Source: Planctomycetota bacterium (GTDB lineage Bacteria; Planctomycetota; Planctomycetia; Planctomycetales; Planctomycetaceae). Taken from it: a stretch of DNA of 64,000 bases. Below the pieces are notes generated by a model, which worked only from the letters and a program-made list of their open reading frames with translations, was not told the origin of the DNA and searched no databases. The stretch lies in assembly GCA_003388505.1 (NCBI GenBank), contig QQVO01000036.1:1-64000 (forward strand), read 5' to 3'. Below are positions 54,154 through 62,347 of this stretch, one piece after another (the first letter of the stretch is position 1; each line of letters opens with the position of its first letter). The position numbers and the translations under genes were made by a program.

Positions 54154-55146
54154 ATGAATCAAACAGAAACTTCATCGCCGGCGACCTCCCGCTGGTCCGC
54201 CCTGATGCGGCTCATCGTCGCCGGCGGCCTGCTGGCGATCCTCGGCGGATACGCCGCCTACGTGCAGGTTCCCGAGGGACACGCAGCCGTTGTCACGCGA
54301 TTCGGCCGGCCGATCCGCGAACTCCAGGAGCCCGGACCCTACTGGAAGTGGCCCTGGCCGATCGAACAGGCGCGGCTGATCGACACCCGCACCCGTGTGT
54401 TCAACACTCCCTACACCGCCACGCTGACGCGCGATCGTCGCAATGTGGTTCTGCTCTCCTACGTCGCCTGGAAGGTGGAGTCGCCGTTGCTCTTTCTGCA
54501 GTCGGTGGGCGACGCGGACGCCGCCGCGGCCAAGCTCGACGGCATGATTACCGCCGCCAAGAACACGCGGCTGGGTGGGTACGACCTCTCCGCGCTGGTC
54601 TCCACGGTTCCCCAGGAGATCAAGGTTGCGGAAATCGAGGCGGGCATCACCCAGGACGTCCGCGCCGATGCGCTGGAGAAGTTCGGCATCTCCGTTGAAC
54701 AGGTCGGCATCAAGCGGATTGCGTACGAATCGGACAACGTGACGGCGGTTCTTGCTCAAATGCGAGCCGAACGCGAAGCGGAGGCGAAACGCCTCCGCGC
54801 GATGGGGGACAGGGAGGCCAAGGCGATCCGCGACGAGGCGCTCGTCCAGAGCGAAGAGATCCTGCGGGAGGGACGTCTCGAAGCGGGCCGCATCCGGGGC
54901 CACGCCGAAAGCGAGGCGGCCGAGATCTATGCCCAGGCCCAGCGGACCGATCCCGAATTCTACCGCTTCTGGCGTTCGCTCGAAGCCCTGAAACGCACCC
55001 TCGGTCAGAACGCCACCGTCATCCTGCGCACCGATCAAGGCATCTTCGACCTCCTGACGACCCCGCCGGAACCGGCCGCAAGTCGGCCGGCGACCTCGCC
55101 CGAATCGGTCCCGGCGGCTGCGCGGACTGGAGCAGAGACGCCATGA
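54154..55146 (+). CDS. SPFH/HflC-like protein
   Basis: 330 residues. One N-terminal helix (LIVAGGLLAILGGYAAYV), then the SPFH domain: VPEGHAAVVTRFGRPI, EPGPYWKWPWPIEQARLIDT, LSYVAWKVESPLLFLQSVGD. It continues into the HflC-type region EKFGISVEQVGIKRIAY and a long coiled coil of Ala/Arg/Glu repeats (MRAEREAEAKRLRAMGDREA). In known systems HflC pairs with HflK and controls FtsH; ftsH itself is at 2578 in this window. ATG 54154 chosen. ATGA overlap with the next gene. Confidence 0.88.
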   Translation: MNQTETSSPATSRWSALMRLIVAGGLLAILGGYAAYVQVPEGHAAVVTRFGRPIRELQEPGPYWKWPWPIEQARLIDTRTRVFNTPYTATLTRDRRNVVLLSYVAWKVESPLLFLQSVGDADAAAAKLDGMITAAKNTRLGGYDLSALVSTVPQEIKVAEIEAGITQDVRADALEKFGISVEQVGIKRIAYESDNVTAVLAQMRAEREAEAKRLRAMGDREAKAIRDEALVQSEEILREGRLEAGRIRGHAESEAAEIYAQAQRTDPEFYRFWRSLEALKRTLGQNATVILRTDQGIFDLLTTPPEPAASRPATSPESVPAAARTGAETP

Positions 55147-56219
55147 ACGAGCGATCGGATTCACAACCCGCCGCAGAGACCTCCGCTGCTTCGTCCCCGG
55201 CGAAGCGCCGCCAGGGCCTTGCGATCGCACACGGCGTGGCTTCGGGATTGAAGCTCGTCGGCTGGTTCGCCGCGCTGCTGTTCGTTTTGTTCTGGTGCTC
55301 GGGGATCACCGTCATCCAGCCGGGCGAGGTCGGACTGGTGCTGCGACTGGGACGCCTGCAGGGGCAGTCCCCCGCCGACCAGGTCAAACAGCCCGGATTG
55401 CTGCTGGCGTGGCCTTATCCCATCGACGAAGTCCTGCGGGTGCCGGTCAAACAGGAACGGGAGATTCGCATCGAAGACCTGGCGCCGGCGGGGATCGAGA
55501 CTCAGAAGTCCTCCCACAGCAACGGCTATGCCCTGTCGGGCGATCAGAATCTCGTGCAGGCGCAGCTGACCGCCAAGTACCGCATCACCGATCCGGTTGC
55601 GTACCAGTTGCACCAGAGCGATCCGGAGCGGACCATCCGCGACGTGGTGACGTCCGCGGCCGCTCAAACGATCTGCCGCTGGGACATCGACAGCGTCCTG
55701 CGCCTGCAGCGAGCGGAGGGAGACGTGACAGAGGATCTGGCGTCCACCGTCCGGCGCCTCGCGCAGGAGCGACTGGACGAACTCCGCTGCGGCGCGCAGT
55801 TGACGACGCTGGAATTCCGCGAGATTCAACCGCCGGACGACGTGGCCGACGCCTTCCGCGCCGTGCAGAGCGAACGCATCGCCATCGAGACGAAAAAACG
55901 CGAGGCGGAGGGAGTCGCCGCCCGTATGGTGCCCGAAGCGGAGGCCGAGCGAAACACTCTGGTGCAGGACGCCACCCGCCATGCGACCGACCTGCGGACC
56001 CGGGCCGAGGAGGAGGTCGCGCTGCTTTCGCGTCTGCACAGCGAGTACTCGCGCAATCCGCACCTCGTCTGGAACCGTCTGCACCTGGAGACTGTCGAGC
56101 AGACGATGCGGCAGGCGGGCAGCTTTCGCTTCGTCGATCCCGGAACCCGCCTGATCCTGACTCCTGCGGGACTCGCCGCGCCCGATTCCGACGCGACTTC
56201 CGAGGATTCTGCACCGTGA
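55143..56219 (+). CDS. SPFH/HflK-like protein
   Basis: 358 residues. A disordered N-terminus, one membrane helix (LVGWFAALLFVLFWCSGI, about 38-55), then the SPFH domain with VIQPGEVGLVLRLGRLQGQS, PGLLLAWPYPIDEVLRVPV and YALSGDQNLVQAQLTAKYRI. The coiled coil is FRAVQSERIAIETKKREAEG. Typical HflK architecture, third SPFH protein in a row. It overlaps its upstream neighbour by ATGA and its downstream neighbour by GTGA, so the trio and the ATPase look translationally coupled. Confidence 0.88.
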   Translation: MNERSDSQPAAETSAASSPAKRRQGLAIAHGVASGLKLVGWFAALLFVLFWCSGITVIQPGEVGLVLRLGRLQGQSPADQVKQPGLLLAWPYPIDEVLRVPVKQEREIRIEDLAPAGIETQKSSHSNGYALSGDQNLVQAQLTAKYRITDPVAYQLHQSDPERTIRDVVTSAAAQTICRWDIDSVLRLQRAEGDVTEDLASTVRRLAQERLDELRCGAQLTTLEFREIQPPDDVADAFRAVQSERIAIETKKREAEGVAARMVPEAEAERNTLVQDATRHATDLRTRAEEEVALLSRLHSEYSRNPHLVWNRLHLETVEQTMRQAGSFRFVDPGTRLILTPAGLAAPDSDATSEDSAP

Positions 56220-58162
56220 GCGCCGCATCACCAGTTCTGTCGCGCCGCATCGAGCGTGAACTCGATTCCGATCTGACGCGCGGCGAACGCTGGAACCTGG
56301 GGCTCCGCATCGGCACGGCGCTGGCTGCGGCCGTTCTGCTGCTGGCCGCGCACGCGATTGCCTGGAGAGCGCCCGCGGAGCAGCGTCCGGTGGTCGAACT
56401 GCTCAAGGTGATCGCGGCCGTTCTGGTCGTGGCGCCCATTCTTCGCACGGCGGCGGCCGGCGTGTGGAACTGGCGCAGCGACACCTACTCCGCACAACTG
56501 GTCTCCCTGGCGGCGCTGGCCGCCCTAGCCGTCGGCGACTTCACCACCGCCGCCCTGATTCCCATCATCCTCAGTTTGGCGAGCTTCTTCGAGGAGCGGA
56601 GCGTGCTGGGAGCGCGGGCCGCGATCGATGGACTCCGCTCGCTGCAGGCGCGGACCGCCAATGTGCAGCAACCCGGCGGCGGCGAACAATCGGTGCCGGT
56701 CGAACAACTCCGCGCCGGCGACGTCGTCGTCGTTCGCGCGGGAGAACTGGTGCCCACCGACGGCGTCGTCCGCCGCGGTCACTCGACGATCGATCAGTCG
56801 CTGATTACCGGCGAATCGGTCCCGGAAGACGTCGCGCCGGGCTCCCAAGTGTTCGAGGGAACGGCCAACTGCAACGGAGTGCTCTCCATCGAAGTCCAGT
56901 CCGCCGGAGAGGGAACGACGTTGGGCCGCGTCCTGGAACTGCTCCGCGACGCCGAGCAGTCCCGCACCTCCGTGCTCAGGCTGGTCGACGCCTACGCCAA
57001 GTACTTTGTGTTCGGCGTGCTGCTCGTCGCCGGCGTGACGCTGTTCCTCACCCGCGACGTCTCGCGGGCGATCGCCGTGCTTGTCGTGGGTTGTCCCGGA
57101 CCGTTCATTCTGGCTGGCCCAACGGCCATTGTGGCCGCGCTGGCAGCGGCCTCACGGCAGGGAATCCTCATCAAGAACGCCCGGTTTCTCGAGGCGTTGA
57201 CCGATGTGAATTCCGTGATCCTCGACAAGACCGGCACCGTAACGCTGGGGGTTCTCGACGTCGAACGCGTCATCCGCAGCGACCCGGAACTGGCAGATGA
57301 GCAGGTGCTCCGCGCAGCGGCAATCTGCTCTGAAGGTTCGCAGCATCCGATCTCACGCGCCATCGTGCGCTTCGTCACCGCGAAAGAACTCCGGCCGGAC
57401 GCCGCCGCGGCGAATGTCGAAGAACTTCCGGGCCGGGGCGTCATCGCCGATGTGCCGAGCGGCCGGCTGTTCCTGGGCCGCCGGAGCTGGATCGAGTCGA
57501 TGAACGTCGAGATGCCGCCCCAACCCGATCATGCCGGACCGATCGTCTGGGTCGCCGCCGAATCCGACGGAGTCATTCGCTGCCTCGGGGCCGTCCTGCT
57601 GGCCGACCATCCGCGACCCGAGGCCCGGGAAGCCGTCCGCGAGTTGCACGAGTTGGGCGTCGAGTACGCGACACTGCTGACCGGAGATCGACGGGCCGTT
57701 GCGGAGCGCGTCGCCGAAGAACTGGATATCGAGCACGTCGTCCCGGAAGTCCTTCCCGAACAGAAGCTCGAAGTGGTCCGGGCCGAACGGGACGCCGGGC
57801 GTCGCGTGCTGGTCGTCGGAGACGGCGTCAACGACGGACCGGCCCTCGCCGGCGGAGACGTCGGGGTGGCGATGGGCGCCGCCGGCGCACAAATCGCGCT
57901 CCGCAGCGCGGACGTCGTCCTCATGAGCGACAGCCTCCGCCGCCTCCCGCTGGCGATCCGGCTCGCCCGGACAACGTGCGCCACGATCCACGTCAACGTG
58001 CTGGCCGGCGCCGGCCTCACACTCGGCATGCTGGGACTCGCGTCCGGCGGAATGATCTCCCCCATCGCCGGCGCGGTCCTGCAGAACATCGGCGAACTCT
58101 TCGTCATCGTCAACAGCGCCCGGCTCCTGCGTTTCGCGGGAACGCAGCGGCCGACAAACTAG
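56216..58162 (+). CDS. P1B-type metal-transporting ATPase with CPG motif
   Basis: 648 residues. Actuator TGES near 198, phosphorylation site DKTGT with D337, SQHPIS, and hinge GDGVNDGPAL near 536. The ion-binding motif in TM6 is GCPGPFILAGPT with C293: CPG instead of CPC, SPC or CPH. There is no N-terminal HMA or His-rich metal-binding domain. Substrate is unresolved; zinc or a related ion is inferred from the neighbours. GTG 56216 is the start because it overlaps the upstream TGA (GTGA); the long upstream open frame lies antisense-like within the HflK gene. A family A element begins right after its stop. Confidence 0.9.
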   Translation: MSAASPVLSRRIERELDSDLTRGERWNLGLRIGTALAAAVLLLAAHAIAWRAPAEQRPVVELLKVIAAVLVVAPILRTAAAGVWNWRSDTYSAQLVSLAALAALAVGDFTTAALIPIILSLASFFEERSVLGARAAIDGLRSLQARTANVQQPGGGEQSVPVEQLRAGDVVVVRAGELVPTDGVVRRGHSTIDQSLITGESVPEDVAPGSQVFEGTANCNGVLSIEVQSAGEGTTLGRVLELLRDAEQSRTSVLRLVDAYAKYFVFGVLLVAGVTLFLTRDVSRAIAVLVVGCPGPFILAGPTAIVAALAAASRQGILIKNARFLEALTDVNSVILDKTGTVTLGVLDVERVIRSDPELADEQVLRAAAICSEGSQHPISRAIVRFVTAKELRPDAAAANVEELPGRGVIADVPSGRLFLGRRSWIESMNVEMPPQPDHAGPIVWVAAESDGVIRCLGAVLLADHPRPEAREAVRELHELGVEYATLLTGDRRAVAERVAEELDIEHVVPEVLPEQKLEVVRAERDAGRRVLVVGDGVNDGPALAGGDVGVAMGAAGAQIALRSADVVLMSDSLRRLPLAIRLARTTCATIHVNVLAGAGLTLGMLGLASGGMISPIAGAVLQNIGELFVIVNSARLLRFAGTQRPTN

Positions 58163-58310
58163 CCGGGATCATTCATGACGAGGGCCCGGTTCACGATAAG
58201 TGTTCCTGAACCAACAGGTTATCGAGAAGTTGCCCAGCGCGCCGCGCTTTTGGAACGGATTGCACCCCGATGTCACGTCATCGGTGACGCACGCTGGCAG
58301 CGTGCGCTAC
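58163..58310 (+). mobile_element. Family A miniature element, copy 7 (right end decayed)
   Basis: About 148 bp. The left end is CCGGGATCATTC (2 changes), the interior is well conserved, and the right terminal repeat is lost (GCTACGGGCAAGGG). It starts at the base after the ATPase stop codon. Confidence 0.75.
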
Positions 58311-58366
58311 GGGCAAGGGTTGTCAGACGAAGCCTGGCGTTCTTGGCACTCGTCAGCCGGAGTCCT

Positions 58367-58391
58367 ACATGCACTACGTTTGCAAATACAT
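58367..58391 (+). promoter_or_regulatory. Shared element ACATGCA...TTTGCAA (copy 2)
   Basis: ACATGCACTACGTTTGCAAA continuing TACAT. It aligns with 40246-40270, keeping ACATGCA and TTTGCAA at identical spacing. It lies about 80 bases upstream of the second DUF2946-like gene. Proposed metalloregulator site. Confidence 0.45.
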
Positions 58392-58472
58392 TCCAAAGTC
58401 ACTAATCTCACCGGTCGGGCTGAGTTGAGCGTCGCCGCTGCCGAAGATCCATGCGCCAGTGAAATTCGCGCC

Positions 58473-58904
58473 ATGCGCAATGTCATTCGACAAATCGCCA
58501 TACTGTTCGGCGCTTTCGCCTATCTGATCAACTCTCTGGGTGGTCAGGGATTGCATGGAATTGAACATGCGGTCGTCGACGGCGCATGCTGTGGGGTGTC
58601 TCATTTTGGGGAGACCGGCAGCGCGCACGGTCGCTCCCATCGCTGTGTTCACCACAACCACCACGAACCGGCCCGTGGCGACGAACCTCAGGGCGAGGCC
58701 CCACCTCCTCACGACCACGAGAACTGCCCGATCTGCCTGTATCAGAGCCAGGCCCAGAAGGTCGCGCTTCCCGTCGCCCTGTCCGTTCAGACCGGGACCG
58801 TCGAAGAGGTACGGATCGCCCCGGTTTGGCTGAGAATCGCCTCTCCCGTTCGGGCTTTCGACTGCCGCGCTCCCCCGGCAGAGCTGCACCAGCCAGCGGT
58901 GTGA
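58473..58904 (+). CDS. DUF2946-like exported Cys/His protein (copy 2), 143 aa
   Basis: Paralogue of 42917-43324: same hydrophobic N-terminus (FGAFAYLINSLGGQGLHGIE), a CCGVSH plus HRCVHHNHHEPARGDE stretch and the identical HDHENCPICLYQSQAQ motif, ending in a similar Pro/Ala-rich tail. The His content is higher than in copy 1. ATG 58473 chosen; the frame extends upstream through family A copy 7 without meaning. Probable periplasmic metal-binding protein preceding the second half of the locus. Confidence 0.7.
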   Translation: MRNVIRQIAILFGAFAYLINSLGGQGLHGIEHAVVDGACCGVSHFGETGSAHGRSHRCVHHNHHEPARGDEPQGEAPPPHDHENCPICLYQSQAQKVALPVALSVQTGTVEEVRIAPVWLRIASPVRAFDCRAPPAELHQPAV

Positions 58905-59217
58905 CCCAACTGCGCGCCGTCCGCGTCCGTCCAGTACCAGCAGGCGGACTCCGACGGGACGCTGCTCTGAAACGTCACCGGGACCTGCCTGAGTGTCGCA
59001 GAGCGAGCGTCGCGCCGCTGACCTACGGATTCCCGGCGTCTTTTCGGCGGCGAACGCATGACTGCGCTCAAGGTGCGGCATCGCATTCCTCCGACGCGCT
59101 GATTTCTGCGTTCTGCCGAGACTTAGAGATCGGTTGCGCTCTCGTGGCGCGGACCGTCCGACTGCGTTCCATCAATCTCATGCATCGTACGCATTCCCGA
59201 CTTGGAGGAGAGAGGCC
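58905..59217. other. Spacer before the second DUF1559 gene
   Basis: 313 bases with no gene seen. It ends in a strong purine-rich ribosome binding site (GGAGGAGAGAGG) just before ATG 59218. Confidence 0.5.
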
Positions 59218-60198
59218 ATGACCACTCAAGGACTTAAATCAAGGCGCGCGTTTACGCTCATCGAACTGCTGGTCGTCATCGCCATCATTGCGATCCTGAT
59301 TGCGTTGCTGCTGCCGGCCGTGCAGCAGGCGCGTGAAGCGGCCCGGCGCACTCAGTGCAAGAACAACCTCAAGCAACTGGCCCTGGCGCTGCACAACTAT
59401 TACGACGCTCACACGACGTTTCCCAACCAGGCGGGCGATTCGCTCTACGGCTACTCGGCGCTGGCGCAGATTCTGCCCTACCTGGATCAGGCGAACCTCC
59501 ACAACATGATGGACTTCTCCCAGCCGCTCCAGGTCGGGCTCCCCTGGGCCCCGGCCGTCAACCCGTCGGCGGCTGACATCGTCAAGCGTCCCTTGACCGT
59601 CCTGCTCTGCCCGAGCGAACCCGGCAACCCGATTTACACTGACGACAACGGCGCCGAGTGGGCCGGCAGCAACTATCTCGTCAACGGCGGGTCGGGACTG
59701 CAGACGAATTACTGCTCCAGTGTCAACGACGGGCTGTTCTGGCGGGGGTCGAAGACCCGGTTCCGAGATATTACCGACGGGACCACCAACACCGTCTGCA
59801 TGGCCGAGACGCTCTTCGGGAATCGCGGACCCGACACCACCACGCTGGTCGATCCGCAACGGCAATTGAAGAGAGTCTCCGGCGGCCCTCCCTGCGGCGT
59901 GACGAGCGACGCCATGCTGACGATGCCGGCCACTCGATACGAAGGCCGAAGGTCCGGGGCGTGGGCGCTCTCCACCGGGTACCACAGTCTGGTTCACGGC
60001 TATCTGCCGCCGAACTCGGAGACTCCCGACCACACGCATCACGGCGAAGTGGTCTCCGGCCCGCGGAGCATGCACGCCGGCGGCGCTCAGCTTTCGTTGT
60101 GCGACGGCAGCGTCCGCTTTGTGAGCGAGAACATCGACATCAACACGCTGCGGAATCTGTTCGCCCGCAATGACGGCCAGGTGCTGGGAGAATTCTGA
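59218..60198 (+). CDS. DUF1559 protein with prepilin-like N-terminus (second copy)
   Basis: 326 residues. Prepilin-like signal ([20 protein letters not shown]; here Ala replaces the usual Gly before Phe), then [11 protein letters not shown] and [17 protein letters not shown]. The C-terminal half contains [20 protein letters not shown] and the standard [20 protein letters not shown] end. It is diverged from the copy at 40512 but shares the plan. The start has an excellent GGAGGAG site. Its stop (TGA) overlaps a short frame leading to the small membrane protein. Confidence 0.93.
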   Translation: MTTQGLKSRRAFTLIELLVVIAIIAILIALLLPAVQQAREAARRTQCKNNLKQLALALHNYYDAHTTFPNQAGDSLYGYSALAQILPYLDQANLHNMMDFSQPLQVGLPWAPAVNPSAADIVKRPLTVLLCPSEPGNPIYTDDNGAEWAGSNYLVNGGSGLQTNYCSSVNDGLFWRGSKTRFRDITDGTTNTVCMAETLFGNRGPDTTTLVDPQRQLKRVSGGPPCGVTSDAMLTMPATRYEGRRSGAWALSTGYHSLVHGYLPPNSETPDHTHHGEVVSGPRSMHAGGAQLSLCDGSVRFVSENIDINTLRNLFARNDGQVLGEF

Positions 60199-60242
60199 TG
60201 ACCGTTCCTCGACACACACACCTGATGAACAGGAATCGAACG

Positions 60243-60371
60243 ATGCAACCGAACAAGATTTTCTGGCTGATGCTGCTGGGGATCATCGTGCGGACGGGAA
60301 CCCGTCTGTACGCCATCTCGGGCAATGCAGGCCGCGTCGAGAACGCGGCGTCCGGGGAGGCGACACCATGA
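60243..60371 (+). CDS. Small membrane protein, 42 aa
   Basis: A short gene between the DUF1559 gene and the lipoprotein gene. ATG 60243 has AGGA nine bases upstream (the frame is open from an ATG at 60198). The product has one hydrophobic helix ([11 protein letters not shown]) and a short polar tail. Its TGA at 60369-60371 overlaps the next ATG (ATGA), an arrangement that recurs in this locus and supports real translation. Function unknown. Confidence 0.5.
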   Translation: MQPNKIFWLMLLGIIVRTGTRLYAISGNAGRVENAASGEATP

Positions 60372-60760
60372 AGTCTCCCACGCACCGACCATCCCTCGCG
60401 GCAACGTTTGCCGTTGTGATCGCTTCAGGCTGCGCGGCGGAGAACGAACTGACTCCGAAATCGACGCAGCCGGTTGCGATCCCGGCATCGTTCGAGGAGG
60501 AGGGGACTGCCTGGAGCAGAGCCGGCAGCATGACGCAGCCCGATATCGACCGACTGACAGCCTACTTCCGGTCCAATCCGTCCGTGGCGGAACACCCCAT
60601 CATCAACGGAAACCCGGAGATCTACACGGCCGACGGCGAACGCCGCCGTTACTACTGGGTGCGTGCCGGTCAGGAAGGAACCGAATGGCTGTACGTCGAG
60701 TTCAGCGACCGGAACGTCGTTCTGCAGGAGGGCCACGGCTCTCCGTTAGACGCCGACTGA
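60368..60760 (+). CDS. Lipoprotein, 130 aa, unknown function
   Basis: Lipoprotein signal with SGC lipobox near residue 21 (VVIASGC). The mature domain has TQPDIDRLTAYFRSNPSVAE and VRAGQEGTEWLYVEFSDRNV, a small alpha/beta pattern I do not recognise. It follows the 42-aa membrane protein with an ATGA overlap and precedes the secreted propeller-like protein by 72 bases, so it is likely co-transcribed with both. Confidence 0.65.
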   Translation: MKSPTHRPSLAATFAVVIASGCAAENELTPKSTQPVAIPASFEEEGTAWSRAGSMTQPDIDRLTAYFRSNPSVAEHPIINGNPEIYTADGERRRYYWVRAGQEGTEWLYVEFSDRNVVLQEGHGSPLDAD

Positions 60761-60832
60761 CTCCAGGAACGCAGCCCCTTACGAAACAACGAACAACACG
60801 ATTCACACTCGAAATCCAGGAAGACCAATTCC

Positions 60833-62257
60833 ATGACTCGTAAGACGAACAACCTGTCTGGGCCGCTCGCCATTGCTCGCAACTCTTCCGCGCATTGGTT
60901 GCTCCTCGCCTGCTGTCTGGTCCTCACCGCAGGCAGCGGTTTCGCGCAGGGCGCGAGCCCTTCGGAAGAGACGCCGCAGCAGGACCGCGTGACGCGGCTC
61001 TTCTGGCAGGATCGCAGCGACGATTCACTGAAGTGGGCCGATCTCATCCGGACGCCCGACTGGCAGGTGCAGCCGGCGGAGGTCAATCAATTCCCCGAGC
61101 TTGACGTCAAGAAACAGGATCTGGTCCAGATGGACATCCTGGACGGCGTCTTGCTGGTCGGCGTTCGTGACCAGGAAGACGGCGCTTACCAGAGCGGCTG
61201 GATCGCCGTCGACACCGGCGTCAAAGAAGTTCCCCACGGCGACCACTCAGACTGGAATTTCGTGTCGGCGCCGGCGGTTCGCACCAGCCTCCTCGACAAA
61301 CAACAAGGCAATCCGGCCCACCTGTACCTGTATGACAACGCCCTCTATCTGGCCAACGACCGGAAGAACGGCTTCACGCGATTCACGACGGAGTCTCTGA
61401 AAAAATCTGATTCATGCGGCCAATTCTATCCGGGCGGCGGCAACCACATCACGATGGCGGTGGCCGACGATGCGGTCGCCTACTCCGCCTGGATCGACGG
61501 CGGCGGACCTAACAAGGGTCGCGTCGACGTGGTCAACCTGCGAAAGCCGCCCGCCGACAGCCTCGCTTACACGTTCCATTTGCCGACCGGCGTGATCCAC
61601 GGCGCCACGGTCAACTCCGGCCGCGTCTTCTTCGCTCCCGCGGACGGCGTTTGCTGGACCGAAGTCGACGTTGAGGCCGATCAATCGGCCGAGTCGGTCA
61701 AGATTCATCACATCCCGCTCGGGAAAGACAAGGAGAGCGGGAAGCCTCTGCGGACGGGAGCGTTCGTCAATCATCGGAACTGGGTGTTGTTCACAACCGG
61801 GTCGGCCGACTCGTCGGCGCTCTGCCTGCTCGACGCGGAAGCTGCGGAGCCGGAAGTGGTGAAGCTGCCAATCGACGTCGCCGACGGCCTTTCGCTGGTC
61901 ACGCCGAGCGTCGTCAGGACGCGGTCTGCCAAGCGCTACGCCTTCCTGTTTCAGGACCGGACAGAGGGCGATTTGACCGAGAAGTTGACAATTGTCGACC
62001 TCGACCCGAACCGGGATCGCGATTTCACTGATGCGCGTGTGGCCACGACACTGGACGTCGGCGCGAGCCAGGTGGAAGGCCATTTCGGGCATCATTCCGT
62101 CTGCTTCGATCCGGATGGACGATTCGCCTGTCTGACGAACCCCGGAGACGGTACGATCTGGGTGGTCTCGCTCAAGGATCTCGAAGTGAAAGCGAAGTTG
62201 AAAGTCGGCGGAACTCCAACCGCAGTCAGTTGCATCGGCGGAAGGGCTCATCACTGA
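60833..62257 (+). CDS. Secreted beta-propeller-like protein with C-terminal His pair
   Basis: 474 residues. Sec signal near 17-40 (LLLACCLVLTAGSGFAQ). The mature protein is built of repeated beta-rich units ending in blocks such as CFDPDGRFACLTNPGDGTIW and VSLKDLEVKAKLKVGG, typical of YVTN/WD-like propellers, and finishes SCIGGRAHH. His and Asp clusters (GNHITMAVADD, GHFGHHSVCFD) could bind metal. ATG 60833 follows AGGAAGACC. Predicted periplasmic; a role in metal handling comes from context only. Confidence 0.68.
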   Translation: MTRKTNNLSGPLAIARNSSAHWLLLACCLVLTAGSGFAQGASPSEETPQQDRVTRLFWQDRSDDSLKWADLIRTPDWQVQPAEVNQFPELDVKKQDLVQMDILDGVLLVGVRDQEDGAYQSGWIAVDTGVKEVPHGDHSDWNFVSAPAVRTSLLDKQQGNPAHLYLYDNALYLANDRKNGFTRFTTESLKKSDSCGQFYPGGGNHITMAVADDAVAYSAWIDGGGPNKGRVDVVNLRKPPADSLAYTFHLPTGVIHGATVNSGRVFFAPADGVCWTEVDVEADQSAESVKIHHIPLGKDKESGKPLRTGAFVNHRNWVLFTTGSADSSALCLLDAEAAEPEVVKLPIDVADGLSLVTPSVVRTRSAKRYAFLFQDRTEGDLTEKLTIVDLDPNRDRDFTDARVATTLDVGASQVEGHFGHHSVCFDPDGRFACLTNPGDGTIWVVSLKDLEVKAKLKVGGTPTAVSCIGGRAHH

Positions 62258-62347
62258 AGTTTGGAAGTGATGACCGCCGAACTCCGAGATTCGCGTGCAA
62301 CCTGAAAATTCATACAAGTTCACCCACAGACTCGAAAGAACACCGTC

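Noticed and set aside
55295-56215. N-terminal extension of the P-type ATPase frame
   Set aside because: It overlaps the HflK-like gene, is Arg/Gly-rich without similarity, and the GTG at 56216 overlaps the upstream stop as in the neighbouring junctions.
5379-58310. CRISPR array made of the recurring 160-bp units
   Set aside because: Units are kilobases apart, carry terminal inverted repeats and target duplications, and have no spacer pattern or cas genes.
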